A stretch of DNA of 64,000 bases from Heliocidaris tuberculata (Eukaryota; Echinodermata; Echinoidea; Camarodonta; Echinometridae), in contig CM046847.1 in assembly GCA_025618425.1 (NCBI GenBank), positions 6,644,441 to 6,708,440 on the forward strand, read 5' to 3'. This document shows positions 11,157 through 23,089 of this stretch, one piece after another. The position numbers and the translations under genes were made by a program. The notes beneath the pieces were generated by a model. The model did not search any database. It saw only the letters and a list, made by a program, of their open reading frames with translations, and was not told the origin of the DNA. How positions within the stretch are numbered: position 1 is the first letter of the stretch; each line of letters starts with the position of its first letter.

Positions 11157-13605
11157 TCCTTTGATCATGAGAATCGTTTTCATCTAAATCAGGTTTCACA
11201 GTTTTTCCCTTTCATCACCATCGCCTCACAGTCACTATAAGACTACCTTAGTTCTCATAAGAATTATTTAAAAAGAGAGAATTATTATCTATTACATTTC
11301 AAATTTTTTTTTAATTTAAAGACATTTATTTCCAACTTTTTAATATACAAAGTAATAAATGAGCAAATAATGTACATATATTTTGAACAAAAAATATGAC
11401 AAAATGTACACTAATGTGATACATACATACACATTAATGTATACTGTCTCTATTCCAGCAAACCATACATCATTATCGTTTGCCGACTACTATCAACACT
11501 AATTTATCAATGTTACAAGTTGATGGTGATGAAAAATCATACACAGCTTCTTTAATATTACACCGTGCTTGGCAGGTGTTTCCACATCTAGCTAGAAGGG
11601 GGGTAATGATTTTTCGAGTCCTACTACTTTCTGTTCTTTCGTGGATTTCTCCAATGATAAGGATTAAGTTTGCTTTGAATTACCTTCGTTCTCCATATAC
11701 GCTATGAGATATCTCGACGCGCTAAGAAATGAGGTATAGCTTCTGACTTTATAATTTAAGAGTTCGGTTTCAAAACATGCTGCATCTATTTTCCTATCAA
11801 ACTTTTAAACCATTAACACTCCAAAAAGTTTGATTTCCCACGGAAAAGTAAAAAAAAAAAAAAAAAAATCATAGGCTATATTTTTTTTAATTACTTTTTT
11901 TTTCCACAAAAGACGCTAGACCCATTCCAGTTTAGTTCAAGAAGCTACTTATAACAACGTCCTTCTTCGGAGCTGACCAATCACAGAGCAGTGCGACATG
12001 CATGAATGAACACGTGTTGACCTTCAGTTTCACCACACAGTAGAAGGTGTTTTTCTACACGGTGTGCACTGTATGTGTCGTAGTCAAGTTTTTAGTTTCA
12101 AAAGATACTCTAGAGATTTTTTAATAAGTTAAGGTATCTGTATTTTAATGTGTTTTTTAATGAGTGATTTATTATCCTTTTAGACAGTAATGGAACTAAG
12201 TTTCTCTTCAAATCGATTATGCACGACAGGAGAATTTAAAATATCCTTGTTTTCTTAGAACTTCATTTTGTGGATGTAGCATGTTTTGGAACTTAACTCT
12301 ATGGACGGAGCAAGAAGACCACATTTCCCTGTCCATCCGTATAGTCAGAACGTTACCCCGCGTTTCTTTGTACGAAATACAAAATATTGATAAAAACACG
12401 AAATAATGAACAATAATTGATTATAATCAAGGGATACAATTTAAAAAAAAAACAAGAATATTCCTACTATCACCGATGCTTCTAGCTATACTAACACCTG
12501 CTTGACATGACATTGAAGAACAATGTATATTCGTCATCGTTAACAATCAAGTGTTAATTCAATTGATATCTTGCCGACATAGAGCATATATGATCTATGA
12601 CAGTGCCACAGGGGGGAAAAAATCTGCAAAATATTTTTGAAACGTTGATCCGAACCATATGAATAATTTTTGAGAAACAACTGTCTTAATCAGAAAAAAC
12701 GGATCACAACCTCTCAATGACTGCATTGACCGAAATGTAAGAAATTCAGAAGAATGTTTTTGCAAGTTAAAGAATAAAAAAAAATCATATCTTAATTCTT
12801 TGAGTAATCCCTTCACTGATATTCCATTGATCTTTGAGCTTTTCGTGTGCAAGAAAATTGTAATTTCAAAATGGTCAATGTATTAACTATCCTTGGAAGC
12901 GTTATATCAAGGAGTTACTAGGTCAGTAACAACGTACCATCCCATGCATACTCATAGCAAAATAGGCTTTGTAATTCTTTACCGCCCATGCACTTGAAAC
13001 TGCCCTATAGACATTAAAGCATGTAAATAGCATCCTGTAGCACTCAACTTCCACTTTGTGCACTAACATCGTGTCATAGAAGGAAATAGTAATACTAACC
13101 CTTCGGACAATTAATAGTAACCTCTTTATTTTCTCTATTCTCCCGGTCTCCTCAAGGCCAACTACCGCTTCCTGCTTATCGAAATGTTATGAGTGATCCA
13201 GGGAACTGATGTACATGTATGATTGGTTGTTGGAACGGAAAGGTGGGGTGGGATGATGCCAGGGCAAAATGGTCTGTGATTGCAAGTCACATTATTGATT
13301 TTTAGTTAGGCTGCATACAAGCTAATCACGGTCTCTATTAGGACATCAAACGATATGTTCCGCCTCGCAGGGATGCTCTATTTTAGTGACGTCAGTTTGG
13401 GTAATGTATATACTAGAAGTCTATTGTAAATGGGCTTAGGCGGTGAGCAGAGCGGGGCGCATTTCATAATCATAATTACAATCACTGCTTATATCATACA
13501 GTACACGAATTTTCGGATGATTATTGATGATTTATGATAATCATCAATATTGAGCACTTGAATGCCGCACTCAACTTGCCAAATAAAAGCGATCCAAAAT
13601 CGATC
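11157..13605. other. AT-rich intergenic DNA
   Basis: No exon with supporting splice sites was found. ORFs at 11480-11707 (+), 12217-12399 (-) and 12595-12852 (-) are short and unrecognisable. An A run lies at 11851-11868. Confidence 0.5.
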
Positions 13606-13608
13606 TCT

Positions 13609-13637
13609 ATTACTCTCTCTCTCTCTCTCCCCCCATC

Positions 13638-13668
<31 letters not shown>

Positions 13669-13680
13669 ATCTCTCTGCAC
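13609..13680. repeat. CT microsatellite
   Basis: Interrupted CT dinucleotide run. It generates Leu/Ser ORFs on one strand and Arg/Glu ORFs on the other, both artefactual. Confidence 0.95.
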
Positions 13681-13799
13681 GGTAGTATTTTTGGTCTCTG
13701 CATGGCATTACATAATATCTAACTCTCACTCTCTTTCTCATCACTATATATTATTTCCTCCATATTTCTATCCTATCTTAGTTAAGGTAGGAAACAAAT

Positions 13800-14000
13800 C
13801 GGTCGCACCCCAACCAACCTCTAGGAAGAACAGAGCCATTTTAATAATGGCTCTGATTAGAGCTTCCAGCCATTGTATCATATATGTTTATTTTCTTTAT
13901 TTGATTATTCACTTGTATGATATATTGATTTGCATGTATTTATGTTTATATTGCATTTTTATATGGAAAATAAAACCAAACCAAACCAACCAACCTACTT
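13800..14000 (+). mobile_element. Retroposon 3'-end-like sequence with CCAAA tail
   Basis: The stretch ends in 'ggaaaataaaaccaaacc' followed by 'aaaccaaccaacc', a tail type common at LINE 3' ends. Upstream is T-rich with no open reading frame. No reverse transcriptase motif is present, so this is at most a 5'-truncated copy. Confidence 0.4.
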
Positions 14001-14760
14001 TTTCTATCTAAGCTACACTTTCCACCGTCACAGGTATACTGGGAAATGGAGAAAGAGATATTCAATAAGACAGGTATATGCAGAGACAGACATACAAATA
14101 TACAAACAGACATAAATTGAGACAGATTTACGGCCCGTAAAGGCTATAAAGACCTAGACATTTACCGAGAGCCAGACAGAAATAGAGACAAGCAGATATA
14201 CACAAGAAGATAAAGAGAGGGTGACAGACAAATATAAAGAAAGAAGAAGTGAAATTGCATACTATATAGATCTACTCTATTGTAACTCGAACCCTCTTTT
14301 TTAACATAGTATTAATCATTAAAGAGGGGTGTTTTGAGTTAGAAAGGAATACTTATCACGACACGAGAACATTAAGTATGCTGCAACGAAAAAAATATGA
14401 AATGAAATTGACCCCTGACTAATTAAATTTTGTATCCTACGCAAGGAGATAAAATTAATTATCGTACTTAAAAATTAATAAGCCACATGGGGTACAATGC
14501 CACGACCTCGCCCTTTCTCAATGGAGCAATTAGAAACATCAAAATGATTATTTAGTATTAACACGCATCGCTTATTTTTCTAATCGCGATCCGAAATATG
14601 GAATGGTGGCAGTTGTAACTAATTGTATCAGTGAATCCAAACTGCCCATGTCTTTGTCACATCCTTGCTAGAATGTAGTATGCTTCAGTGTTTCAATCAT
14701 CTTTAACTAATATGTTGAATAAGTCAACTGTTGTTTGCAGAGGCTAGTTATTATTTTTCC
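14001..14760. other. Intergenic DNA, nothing recognised
   Basis: A run of 'cagaca/gacaga'-like words at 14080-14240 is mildly purine-rich. 'cgaaccctcttttttaacat' at 14288-14307 is partly mirrored by 'aaagaggggtgttttgagtt' at about 14320-14340, suggesting a small inverted repeat. No gene seen. Confidence 0.4.
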
Positions 14761-14763
14761 ATT

Positions 14764-14860
14764 CAAAATAATAATAATATTATAATAATAATGAAGTCTT
14801 CTACAGCGCCGGTATTCGCCAACTCAGGCGCTCAGCCATGGCGCTTGCTCCAAAAATATA
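14764..14860 (+). mobile_element. SINE-tail-like fragment (AAT run plus 'aggcgctcagccatggcgct')
   Basis: AAT/TAA triplets lead into 'atgaagtcttctacagcgcc' and 'caactcaggcgctcagcc'. The arrangement resembles the 3' part of tRNA-derived SINEs that I associate with marine invertebrates. No tRNA-like head is visible upstream, so it would be 5'-truncated. Confidence 0.4.
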
Positions 14861-15276
14861 AATACATAATTCACTTGAATTCCATGGGTGCACAGTTAAA
14901 ACAAAATGAAATGGTTTCAAAATGGAATTGCCTACAATGCTTCTCTACATATTTTTGTTTGAGAGGAACAATAAGTTAATATGGAATAATACAATGAAAA
15001 TTAATTTGTTTTCCCTATTACACTGTATGTTCATTATTCTTGTTGTTTTTTTAAAAGCCGTTATTTTGTGAAAGCAATTCCTCACTGAATCCCCCCCCCC
15101 TTTTTTTAGAACTAGTCTATCTCCTGCTTAGTGCAAGAATTTTCAACCACATCAATTTATTTTACATCAGTAAGGGCACGGTGCACTATTTTATGGTATG
15201 ATCGCACTGATGTTCTTCAAGACGCTATTCTTTAAAGGACATCCCAACCGTGATATCATAATACTTTGAGTAGAAG
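14861..15276. other. Intergenic DNA, nothing recognised
   Basis: AT-rich, with a C run at 15091-15100. No coding or repeat structure recognised. Confidence 0.5.
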
Positions 15277-15442
15277 CAGTGGCTTATCCAGATTTGGGTA
15301 AAATCGGTGTAGCCCCCCTCATTTTGAAGACCCCTTGAAAAAAAATCACAACAACATGTGATGGATCTTTACTTGGATGGATTATGTTCCTCGTTACGCC
15401 CGATTCACGCCCCTTGTTTACTCATTTCTGGATACGCCAGTG
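15277..15442. mobile_element. G-run family MITE, the clearest copy
   Basis: The left end 'cagtggcttatccag' and the right end 'ctggatacgccagtg' are imperfect reverse complements (13 of 15 positions). The element is 166 bp and noncoding. 'gtagcccccctc' lies just inside the left half. Similar ends, often with long G or C runs inside, occur at many other places in this window. A target-site duplication is not clear. Confidence 0.7.
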
Positions 15443-15960
15443 GGGGACGAAATTCAGAGAAACATATTGGTGAACGTGAATTCACAGGAGCTGCTTTGAG
15501 GTGTTTTGAAGTGTAGCGGAATGTGCGATGGGAAAGATGTTGATATGTTATTGTGGCTGTCAGTATGACAAAAACGTCAATTACTCGTTACACCATTATT
15601 TAGTGAAATAGGGTCAATCGTGAATGGTTTACGACACTGTTAAGGAAAAGGGGCAGGGGGCGGGCGGGGAAATGAACATTCTGAAGATCGAGAGCAAGCC
15701 AGTATTGATGCTCAGGGATGCTATCCTACCCCTTTAACTGTCAATCGCTCTGAGAATGGAATGGAGTGGGCGCTTAGAGGCAGGCATCCCTCATGCTCCT
15801 GCATAATTCCCATCGCCCGAGGTAAGATGGGCGCCAGGTGCGACCGGTGTTACACGCGGAGGATGCGGGGCTGGTATCCCTGCTCCCTGGTATAGGTGGG
15901 ATGGGATGGGATGGCATCAGGTGGATGTAGGGAAGAAACTGAGATGGAGATGGAGATAGG
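15443..15960. other. Intergenic DNA, nothing recognised
   Basis: Slightly more GC-rich than average. ORFs read across into the neighbouring GA tract and are not credible. Confidence 0.45.
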
Positions 15961-16019
15961 GTGAGGGAGAGAGAGAGAGGCAGAGAGACGGAGAGAGAAA
16001 GAGAAAGAAGGCGAGAGGG

Positions 16020-16057
<38 letters not shown>

Positions 16058-16207
16058 AGAAAGGAGAGAGCGAGAGGGGGAGGGGGCGAGATGGATACAG
16101 CGAGAAAGCGAGAGGGAGGCAGAGAAAGAGATAGCAGAGAGAGAGGGAGAGAGAGAGAAATAAGAGAGAGAGAGGGGGGGGGGGGGAGGGAGAGAGAGAG
16201 AGAGATT
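15961..16207. repeat. GA microsatellite
   Basis: Long interrupted GA/GGA tract with G runs. Two minus-strand ORFs of 132 and 151 codons read it as Leu/Ser/Pro repeats and are rejected as genes. Confidence 0.95.
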
Positions 16208-17012
16208 TGATATGAGTACACACTTTCAAGATGGGACGAAAGAGACATTATACAATTAGAATAAGGGTAATCATTATGACATTTTAAAATGGGAATAAAG
16301 AAGGATAATTATGAGAGATGAGAAAGAGAAAAGTTCAATATGTATTAGTCATTTTGTCCTATGGCCTATTATTTTGTAAAATGATAGGTCTAGAGTAATA
16401 TTAGATGAAGAAAGAGGACTGAGTAAGCACTTAAAAAGGAAACACGAGTAATGGAAAAAGAGAAATGTTATTACATTAGTCATTTGCCCTATTATTGTGT
16501 AATGGATAGGTCTATTAAACAATGATAATATAGAACAAACATGTCAATGAAGTGGGAGGATCGATAGAAAGGAAATAAGAAGAGAAGCGACAATGAGAAA
16601 CAGAATATACTTTCCCTATATATACACTAAGGTAACTCGAGTGCTTCTCAACTCTGAAACGAGTTCCCGCGATTTATTCGAGTACACCTTCCTCTGAATG
16701 TTTTCAAGAAATCTCTCAAAACTCCCCTTTACGATCCGTGATTTTTCGTTATTCTTCGATATTTTAATTGATTTAAAGGGCTGTGAAGCAACGATTCAGA
16801 TTGTAATCATGGTAATAGTACTTTGTAAATGAAAATCTCGTAAATTCTCTTAGGCCTATTGTATTCTGTTGTAAAGTTTTTTTCACTAATTATTTCTTGT
16901 TGTATCTAATTCCCAAACTTTGTATTAAATCATCTGTAATTATTACATTTTTATCACAAATTACAGTTTTTATCTAGGCTTGAATTCCGACCTCCTGTAG
17001 AATACCCCACCC
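16208..17012. other. AT-rich intergenic DNA with a diverged direct repeat
   Basis: 'tattagtcattttgtcctat' near 16342 and 'cattagtcatttgccctatt' near 16473 suggest a ~130-bp tandem duplication: both are followed by 'gtaaatgataggtct/gtaatggataggtct'. Nothing coding was recognised. Confidence 0.5.
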
Positions 17013-17260
17013 ACTCTAAGAAAATATCGGACAGACGACATTTTCGCTGTCTATACCTGTGCTCCGTGTAATAAGAATGGAAATTCACTCTTTTAGGAGT
17101 CATATATTAGGGATCACTTTGTTCTGGTGTGGAATCCACGCTCAAAATAATTGCTATTTTAAGGGTTCAATCCACCCTCAAAATAGTAATTCAAACTACT
17201 CCTTTAGGAGTGGATTCCTATAATTTTGGAGTGGAGTCAACTCCCAAAGTAAACGAAATG
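17013..17260. repeat. Inverted-repeat-rich noncoding element ('actcctttaggagt')
   Basis: 'cactcttttaggagt' at about 17088, 'actcctttaggagtggattcc' (in parts) at about 17200 and 'ggagtggagtcaactcc' at about 17230 are self-complementary words typical of a MITE core. 'ggaatccacgctcaaaataa' and 'tcaatccaccctcaaaatag' repeat in direct orientation. The outer ends were not resolved. Confidence 0.5.
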
Positions 17261-17334
17261 ACGTTTATTCATTTTTTTTCTTCAATGTTTATGCATAATC
17301 TATTCAATATGTATTTCATTAGGTATTCAATTAT

Positions 17335-17445
17335 GAATTCAATCATAACTCAGTTATGTATGCAATTATGTATTCAATTATGTATTCAATTATGTATTCA
17401 ATAAATATGTACTCAATTATGTATTCAGTTATGTTTTCAACAAGT
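17335..17445. repeat. Short tandem repeat, 12-bp unit ATTATGTATTCA
   Basis: The unit occurs about seven times with small variations between about 17335 and 17440. Confidence 0.9.
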
Positions 17446-17560
17446 ATAATTATGTACTATGTATGAGATCTGTACCATGCCTGAAAAATGTTTGTTAAAA
17501 AATGATGCAGAAACCAATAAATCAATTTAAATCAAATCAATCAAATTAAATCAAATCCCG
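17446..17560 (+). mobile_element. Retroposon-tail-like sequence
   Basis: 'gaaaccaataaatcaattta' followed by 'aatcaaatcaatcaaattaaatcaaat' (quoted in part) looks like an A-rich LINE-type tail. No coding part is present. Confidence 0.4.
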
Positions 17561-18125
17561 AATATGACTCTTTAAAAAAAGTGGATTTTCACTCCTCTGC
17601 ATTCACAGAGTACAGTATCCAGTGCCATGCCCATTTCCATAGCGCGTCGATATATCTAACACCGTATGGACAGCATAATTGATTCTATTCACGCGGAATT
17701 GAGTCGAAAAAAACTACAAGGAAAGGAAAAACTAATCTAGGTCAGGATACGACCTAGAATATTCAGGCGAAGATCAGAGGAAGGTGATCGAGTGGATATT
17801 GATCGCTCTCGTTTCTCGCGCCGTTTTGATGCCCATTAGGGGCAGCTAAGTAGAGAATTATGATACATAATATCGATCAAGTGTAATCAAAACCGCTTAA
17901 GATAATTGAAGATTATGCCGTCTGCAGCGATTTGATACGCGCTGCCTTCTTCGGTGCCTAAGTCGTACATGATACGGACCGTGCTTATATCGCCTGGCAT
18001 TTCTTTGAAATGGTTTAAAAATCAAATTGCTTTTGAAAAATGCCTTGTATACGATGATTCAGTGAACAAATTGAAATATCAACGCTGCTCTTCTCCTGTA
18101 GTTTGTTTGTTTCGTTGTTTTATTT
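17561..18125. other. Noncoding, comparatively complex sequence
   Basis: From about 17625 to 18000 the composition is more balanced and free of simple repeats, with words such as 'attgattctattc', 'atatcgatca' and 'gataattgaagattatg'. It could be a conserved noncoding element. I see no exon. This is inference from composition only. Confidence 0.3.
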
Positions 18126-18225
18126 TGTTGTTGTTGCTGCTGTTGTTGTTGTTTTTTTGTTGTTGAATAAATTGAAAAGGGAATGATGTATCTGAATCAC
18201 TGGAAGAAGAAGAAGAAGAAAAAAA
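18126..18225. repeat. TTG and GAA trinucleotide microsatellites
   Basis: A TTG run at about 18127-18165 and a GAA run at about 18204-18221, separated by 40 bp of unique sequence. This is the same pair of motifs (on the opposite strand for TTG) as at 4214-4262. Confidence 0.85.
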
Positions 18226-18735
18226 AAACACATAAAAACACAGTCAAAAGCATTCTATAGGAAACAGATTAAGCATTTTTGCAAACGACAGGACATGTCT
18301 AGTCATTCCATTAACATGTCAATCCTTCTCATGGTTCCCGAGCGGGAAGGAACAAAAAAGTAGACAATAATGCTTAAAAAGTGTTTCCTTGGTTATTTTC
18401 GACTGATTTTCTATATTTCGCTCGATATGCTGAAATCCGCACATCCTTTTATGCGGTTGCTTTCTAAATCTACGTGTAAATCAGTTTCCCAGCCCTGTCT
18501 GGTCGACGTATCTCTGATTCCGATTACTGCCAAACCACTTTGAACAGATTGAAAATGCTCATCCGATAGATAGGTGATCGTTTTTCGTCGTCTGCAGCGA
18601 AATACGACGACAACAGCACGTTACTTTGTTAGTTTTACATTTCAGACCCATTAGCAGATCAGAGTTCAAGTTCATGACTATGTCGCAAGTCGTTTGTTTG
18701 ATACTGAGCGCGGAAGTGGCGATTTACTGTAAAGA
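18226..18735. other. Intergenic DNA, nothing recognised
   Basis: No element ends or exon seen. Confidence 0.5.
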
Positions 18736-19090
18736 CATGAACTACCCCCCCCCCCAATAAACTTATAGAATCATTCCTCAGACACAAAGAAAAGGGAAAA
18801 TCGGAAAGCCCCCCCCCCCCCTGCCCTCCCCCAAAACCTTTATCAGATTGAATGGCGGATCCATTATTCCCTTGAAAGAAGGAGGGAGGCACAAGTCCGA
18901 AAAATCGGCAAGCCACAAAAAAGGGATTAACATTTTCTACTTTTGGAAGCACAGATTCGTGGTGTTGGTCACTCGAACACAATTTTGTGGACATTTTTTT
19001 TTCTTTGTTTACCTCAGGTATGCCAAATTGGGTTTTGCTGGGAGAGGCACGGGTGCCCCCTGCTCCCCCTGGATCCACCACTCAATTTTT
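18736..19090. repeat. G/C-run repeat remnants
   Basis: C runs at 18747-18756 and 18809-18820, then 'ccccctggatccaccactca' at about 19063-19082, an end of the G-run family. A 140-codon minus-strand ORF spans the region but reads glycine/proline from the runs and is not a supported gene. Confidence 0.5.
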
Positions 19091-21245
19091 TTTTGATGTA
19101 GTAACGAAATAGCAAAATGCTAATTATCCATCTTTAATGAGGGGTGGGGGACGTATTTGTAGGAATAATACGCTCTAAATACTCAGTTAATCTTTAAATC
19201 ATAAATCTTTGGAAGAGCTGCCCCCTTTGCATCAACCCCAAACAAATTATACATAGGCTTACTGAATGGTAGCGAATAAAGTAATGAGCTCAGTGCAATT
19301 TAGATCGTTTAATTCACTGTGATTTAATTATTTGCATTGTTTTGATTTTTCACATTTTCTTTTAGAGTGAGAGTGTTTGGGAAGGTATCTGAGTTCAGTT
19401 CATGTTGTCATGGTTGTAGTAGGAACTTAAAACAAGATACATGTATCGACATCGTTGGCTATAGGTGTGTACCAAATGCTCTGATTCATGAGAACTTTAG
19501 GAAATATGTAAAAATTCAAATATCTAGGCAACCTCTCAAGCGATTACTAAGACATAACGCTTATTTAGACATCAGGAGTCCCTGAAGTGCCCCGGGGTAC
19601 TCGACCTAGAAAACCTTCCGTGAAGACATACTTAGGCCTTGAGTAAGCTGTACCAACTATGTTATGTTACGATGAAATCGAACGACTGAACGGAAATGCT
19701 ATTCTGTTCCCAGGATAATACAGTCATGAAATCGGATTTGGCTGAAAGGTGAAATTCAAGTTCCCTCAGAAGTAGCTTCGAATCACATCAGTTGTGTTAC
19801 TAGAGTGTGAAAAACCCATTTAAAATTTTCATAGGCAATCCATAGTTTTAAGGAGCTTTTTTCTTTATAAATGAAATATGAGAGACATTTTCTATTCCTT
19901 TTGGGGTATTATTTACTTGTTTAAGATAAAATGAAAATGGTGAATTGTGCATCAATTCACGTTCCACTACTTGAAAATTCGTATTGGAAATACAAAGAAA
20001 CCGTAATTTAGCGTGGAAGAAACGTAATTAGTCTCTAGCAATTCTTTGTTTTCTGATGCACTTGATGAAAAATGACAAAATTAACCTGTTTTATAAAAAA
20101 TATATTTCATTCTCTGTTGGTTTCCATAATTTATCTTGATGTTCCAAACAATCTATAGAGATATTTCGTCACTGCGATAAAATATACCAAGAGAACACTG
20201 CAAAGAACATGACTTTCCTTACACTTGTCGACGTTTTAAGCCAGAATAGGAACTTAATGTTTTAGTTTGAATTTGGGGCAGTCATGGCAGCCATTTTGTT
20301 CCGGTACTCCACTCAGACACATGCATGCAAGGGAGGGGTGACGTCTTTTAATTCGGCCTCTTGATTCGCCTGGTAACACAATTGTACTTTCATTCAAAGT
20401 CCTGTATCGCTGCATATCCCCAAAAGGGCGCTTTAAAACATCCTTTCTCGGAATTCGTATCGCTCAGTTGTGACAGAAGGTTCAATATTCACTGTCACTT
20501 TATACTGTGATTAACCTTTCACGTTTAGATTGTGTGTTCATTTGGCATTATTGATAAATAAATGCTAGCAGAAGAAAGAAAATCAATACACTATGTCCAT
20601 TAATATTTGCATCCCACTCATGCAATCTGTTGATGTTACCGACAGCTGATCAATACTCGCTTGCCGATTGTTCTTTTCCACTTCTCTTTACCTTCCATAT
20701 CCACCGACTTCAATCATATAGTTCCTTTGCTACTTAGCTTAGCTGAAAGAACTATTTACTTATTTTGACACAGACACCCGCCCAAATGTTATGAATTTAT
20801 TGGATTTTTTACCCGAACAATACTGTTGTGGCATATAGATGACAACTAAAGAATATGCAAATGCATGTTGTTGTTGTTGTCGTTTCTTTTCTGAGTCAGA
20901 ACAGATGTGCTCATTTGATTTATAAATTCGAATTTCATGACTCTAAAATGCATGGTCCAGCAAAATTTTAAACACCTAGAGAGAATAATTAACTCATCTT
21001 TACAAAGATTCCAGCTCATATCGTATAACTGTTTTCCTTGAAGTAAGGTCGATAGTGGAATACATTATTACTCAGTTATACGGTTGTGGGAGGCAACTGA
21101 TGCCGAAAGAAGCATTTACTCCTTTTAACTCGAACGACGATCGGTTGAAAGCAAGAATGAGTTTGCGTGTGCAAACTATATGGTTTGCCTGGTAAAGTAA
21201 CACATAATGCCTGGATTACTCGCTTCATGTTAGTGACGCCATACG
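19091..21245. other. Long AT-rich intergenic stretch
   Basis: More than 2 kb with no supported gene. A short TTG run lies at about 20867-20880. The ORF at 19367-19585 (+) ends in 'atcaggagtccctga' and has no recognised similarity. 'atggcagccattttgttcc' at 20285 is a frequent animal word but by itself shows nothing. Confidence 0.5.
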
Positions 21246-21584
21246 GTGATCGGTGCATCCTGTACCATGATATATATCTGTATCGATATCATCCTCTTGC
21301 ATTGTCGTCTGCCAAGGTGGAGGTGGGGACGTGGGGTGAGATCATTAACACATGAACTGTGATCGGTGCATCCTGTACCATGATATATATCTGTATCGAT
21401 ATCATCCTCTTGCATTGTCGTCTGCCAAGGTGGAGGTGGGGACGTGGGGTGAGATCATTAACACATGAACTGTGATCGGTGCATCCTGTACCATGATATA
21501 TATCTGTATCGATATCATCCTCTTGCATTGTCGTCTGCCAAGATGGAGTTGGGGACGTGGGGTGAGATCATTAACACTTGAACT
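21246..21584. repeat. Exact 113-bp tandem repeat, three copies
   Basis: Copies start at 21246, 21359 and 21472, each with 'gtgatcggtgcatcctgtac', and each is exactly 113 bp. Copies 1 and 2 look identical. Copy 3 differs at a few bases ('agatggagttgggg' and 'cacttgaact'). Because 113 is not a multiple of 3, the same peptide (beginning MQEDDIDTDIY on the minus strand) appears in successively shifted frames. That argues against a coding role. Confidence 0.97.
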
Positions 21585-21675
21585 GTGAAAGATATTAGCG
21601 GTTTTAAGCAGTATAAACACAGTGCGAATACAGTGTGTGTATTTTGTACTTAATCCTCTCTGTGGTAACAATGTG

Positions 21676-21705
21676 ATACACACACACACACACACACACA
21701 CACAT
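21676..21705. repeat. CA microsatellite
   Basis: Uninterrupted AC/CA run of about 28 bases. Confidence 0.97.
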
Positions 21706-21759
21706 ATGCATTCTGTGTTACGCCCTGACATGCAGTGTGACAGGGTTGTGGTCACGAAG

Positions 21760-22505
21760 ATTTTACAGAGTGTTCACAGTGAGTTCAGTACGTTCACCGC
21801 GTGTTCGGGGTGTGTTAATAGTGTGTGCAAACTGTGCCCACAAGTGTTTTCACAGTGAATTCTGTATTTTCACAGCATGTTCACAGTGTTTATATGTTGT
21901 GTCCAAATTGTGTTCACAGTATATTCGAAGTCCGTTCACAGTGTATCCACAGTGTGTTCAAGTTGTGTCATCAATGTGTTCACAGCTTGCTCACAGTGTG
22001 TGTTCACAGTGTGCGGTGTGTTCAAAGTGTGCTCTCATTGTAATCATATCATGAAGTTTTCTCAGTCATTTCACCTCATTGTGACAATATACCGTGTTCA
22101 CATTTTTAACACTAGAAGGTCTTTTCAGTCCTCTTTGTGTCACAATGTGATGCATTCACACTCATAATTTAGCCACATTGTGTCATACTCTGTTATGCAG
22201 TTGTCATACTAGATTTGTGTTCACAGCTAAATATATTCAACCATATGAAGTATTCTCAATCTCTGCGGCCATAATGTTATTGCGCAAACCCTGCTTTACT
22301 GTCCATGCTGAAAACTGTGTACCACACTGTGTCACTGTGTGTGTGTCACAAGTATATGTTCGCTTTGTGTTCATATTATCAATACTATGAAAATAGTTTC
22401 TATCCTCTCTTTAGTCGCACTGTGGTGCGAATCTATTATGATTCACTCTTTTATCACTGTATGATATTCTGTGGCAACAGCGTGTTCACAGTCATTCAAC
22501 AGTGA
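21760..22505. repeat. Degenerate TGTTCACAGTG array
   Basis: The 10-12 base word 'tgttcacagtg', with variants such as 'tgttcaaagtg', 'tattcgaagtcc' and 'tgttcaagttg', recurs densely from 21766 to about 22040, then sparsely to 22505. Several overlapping plus-strand ORFs read it as Cys/Val/His/Ser repeats in different frames. No signal peptide or consistent frame supports a gene. Confidence 0.85.
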
Positions 22506-22870
22506 ATATATCCTCAATCAGCTCTATGGCGTGCACAGTCTGTAAAATTAGTATAACGATTTAGAATGAACAACAACAACAACAACAAAAGAGCATGTAG
22601 GGAAAAGATTAAATAAAGTTACTTACCGGTGGAGACAAGATTGACTTTTCTTTACACCTCATTCTACTCTAAGGCATCAAATGCGACACCTTTTACCCCC
22701 ATTCCTATACCCAAAAGCAGTGTTTAGTAGAAACGTCCGAAGAAGGTCCATGGTTTAATAAATAACAGTGCAGTGAATCTTAATAGACAAAGATTGAAAT
22801 ACGCTCGTAAAAATGCAGTACGGTAAGTAGAAAAGGTGTGGATGGGAATAACACAAATTCGAAACAGATA
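22506..22870. other. Intergenic DNA with a short CAA run
   Basis: A CAA run lies at about 22570-22588. Nothing else recognised. Confidence 0.5.
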
Positions 22871-22873
22871 TGT

Positions 22874-22874
<1 letters not shown>

Positions 22875-22919
<45 letters not shown>

Positions 22920-22950
22920 GGGAGAGAGAGAGGGGGGGGGGAGAGAGAAT
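22875..22950. repeat. GA microsatellite with G runs
   Basis: GA run at 22876-22909, then alternating G runs and GA to 22949. Minus-strand Ser/Leu/Pro ORFs come from this tract. Confidence 0.95.
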
Positions 22951-23089
22951 GATGGAAAAGTAAGGGAAATGTAAGTCACCTCGTAACAAATCATCAAGAG
23001 AGATATAATGCCTGGTAAAACCAAGGAACCCAAGAGATATGGTTTGTTTGCTGTCGTGTCCAGAACATTTAACGATCATCTTGAGTTTT

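Noticed and set aside
13489..13703. Arg/Glu-rich minus-strand ORFs
   Set aside because: Translations of the CT/GA microsatellite.
21737..22054. Cys-rich secreted peptide (CVHSV repeats)
   Set aside because: Three overlapping frames give similar Cys/Val/Ser peptides from the short tandem repeat; no signal peptide or consistent cysteine spacing.
21246..22505. CRISPR-like array
   Set aside because: The 113-bp copies are directly abutting with no unique spacers, and the TGTTCACAGTG words are irregular. The sequence is eukaryotic in character.
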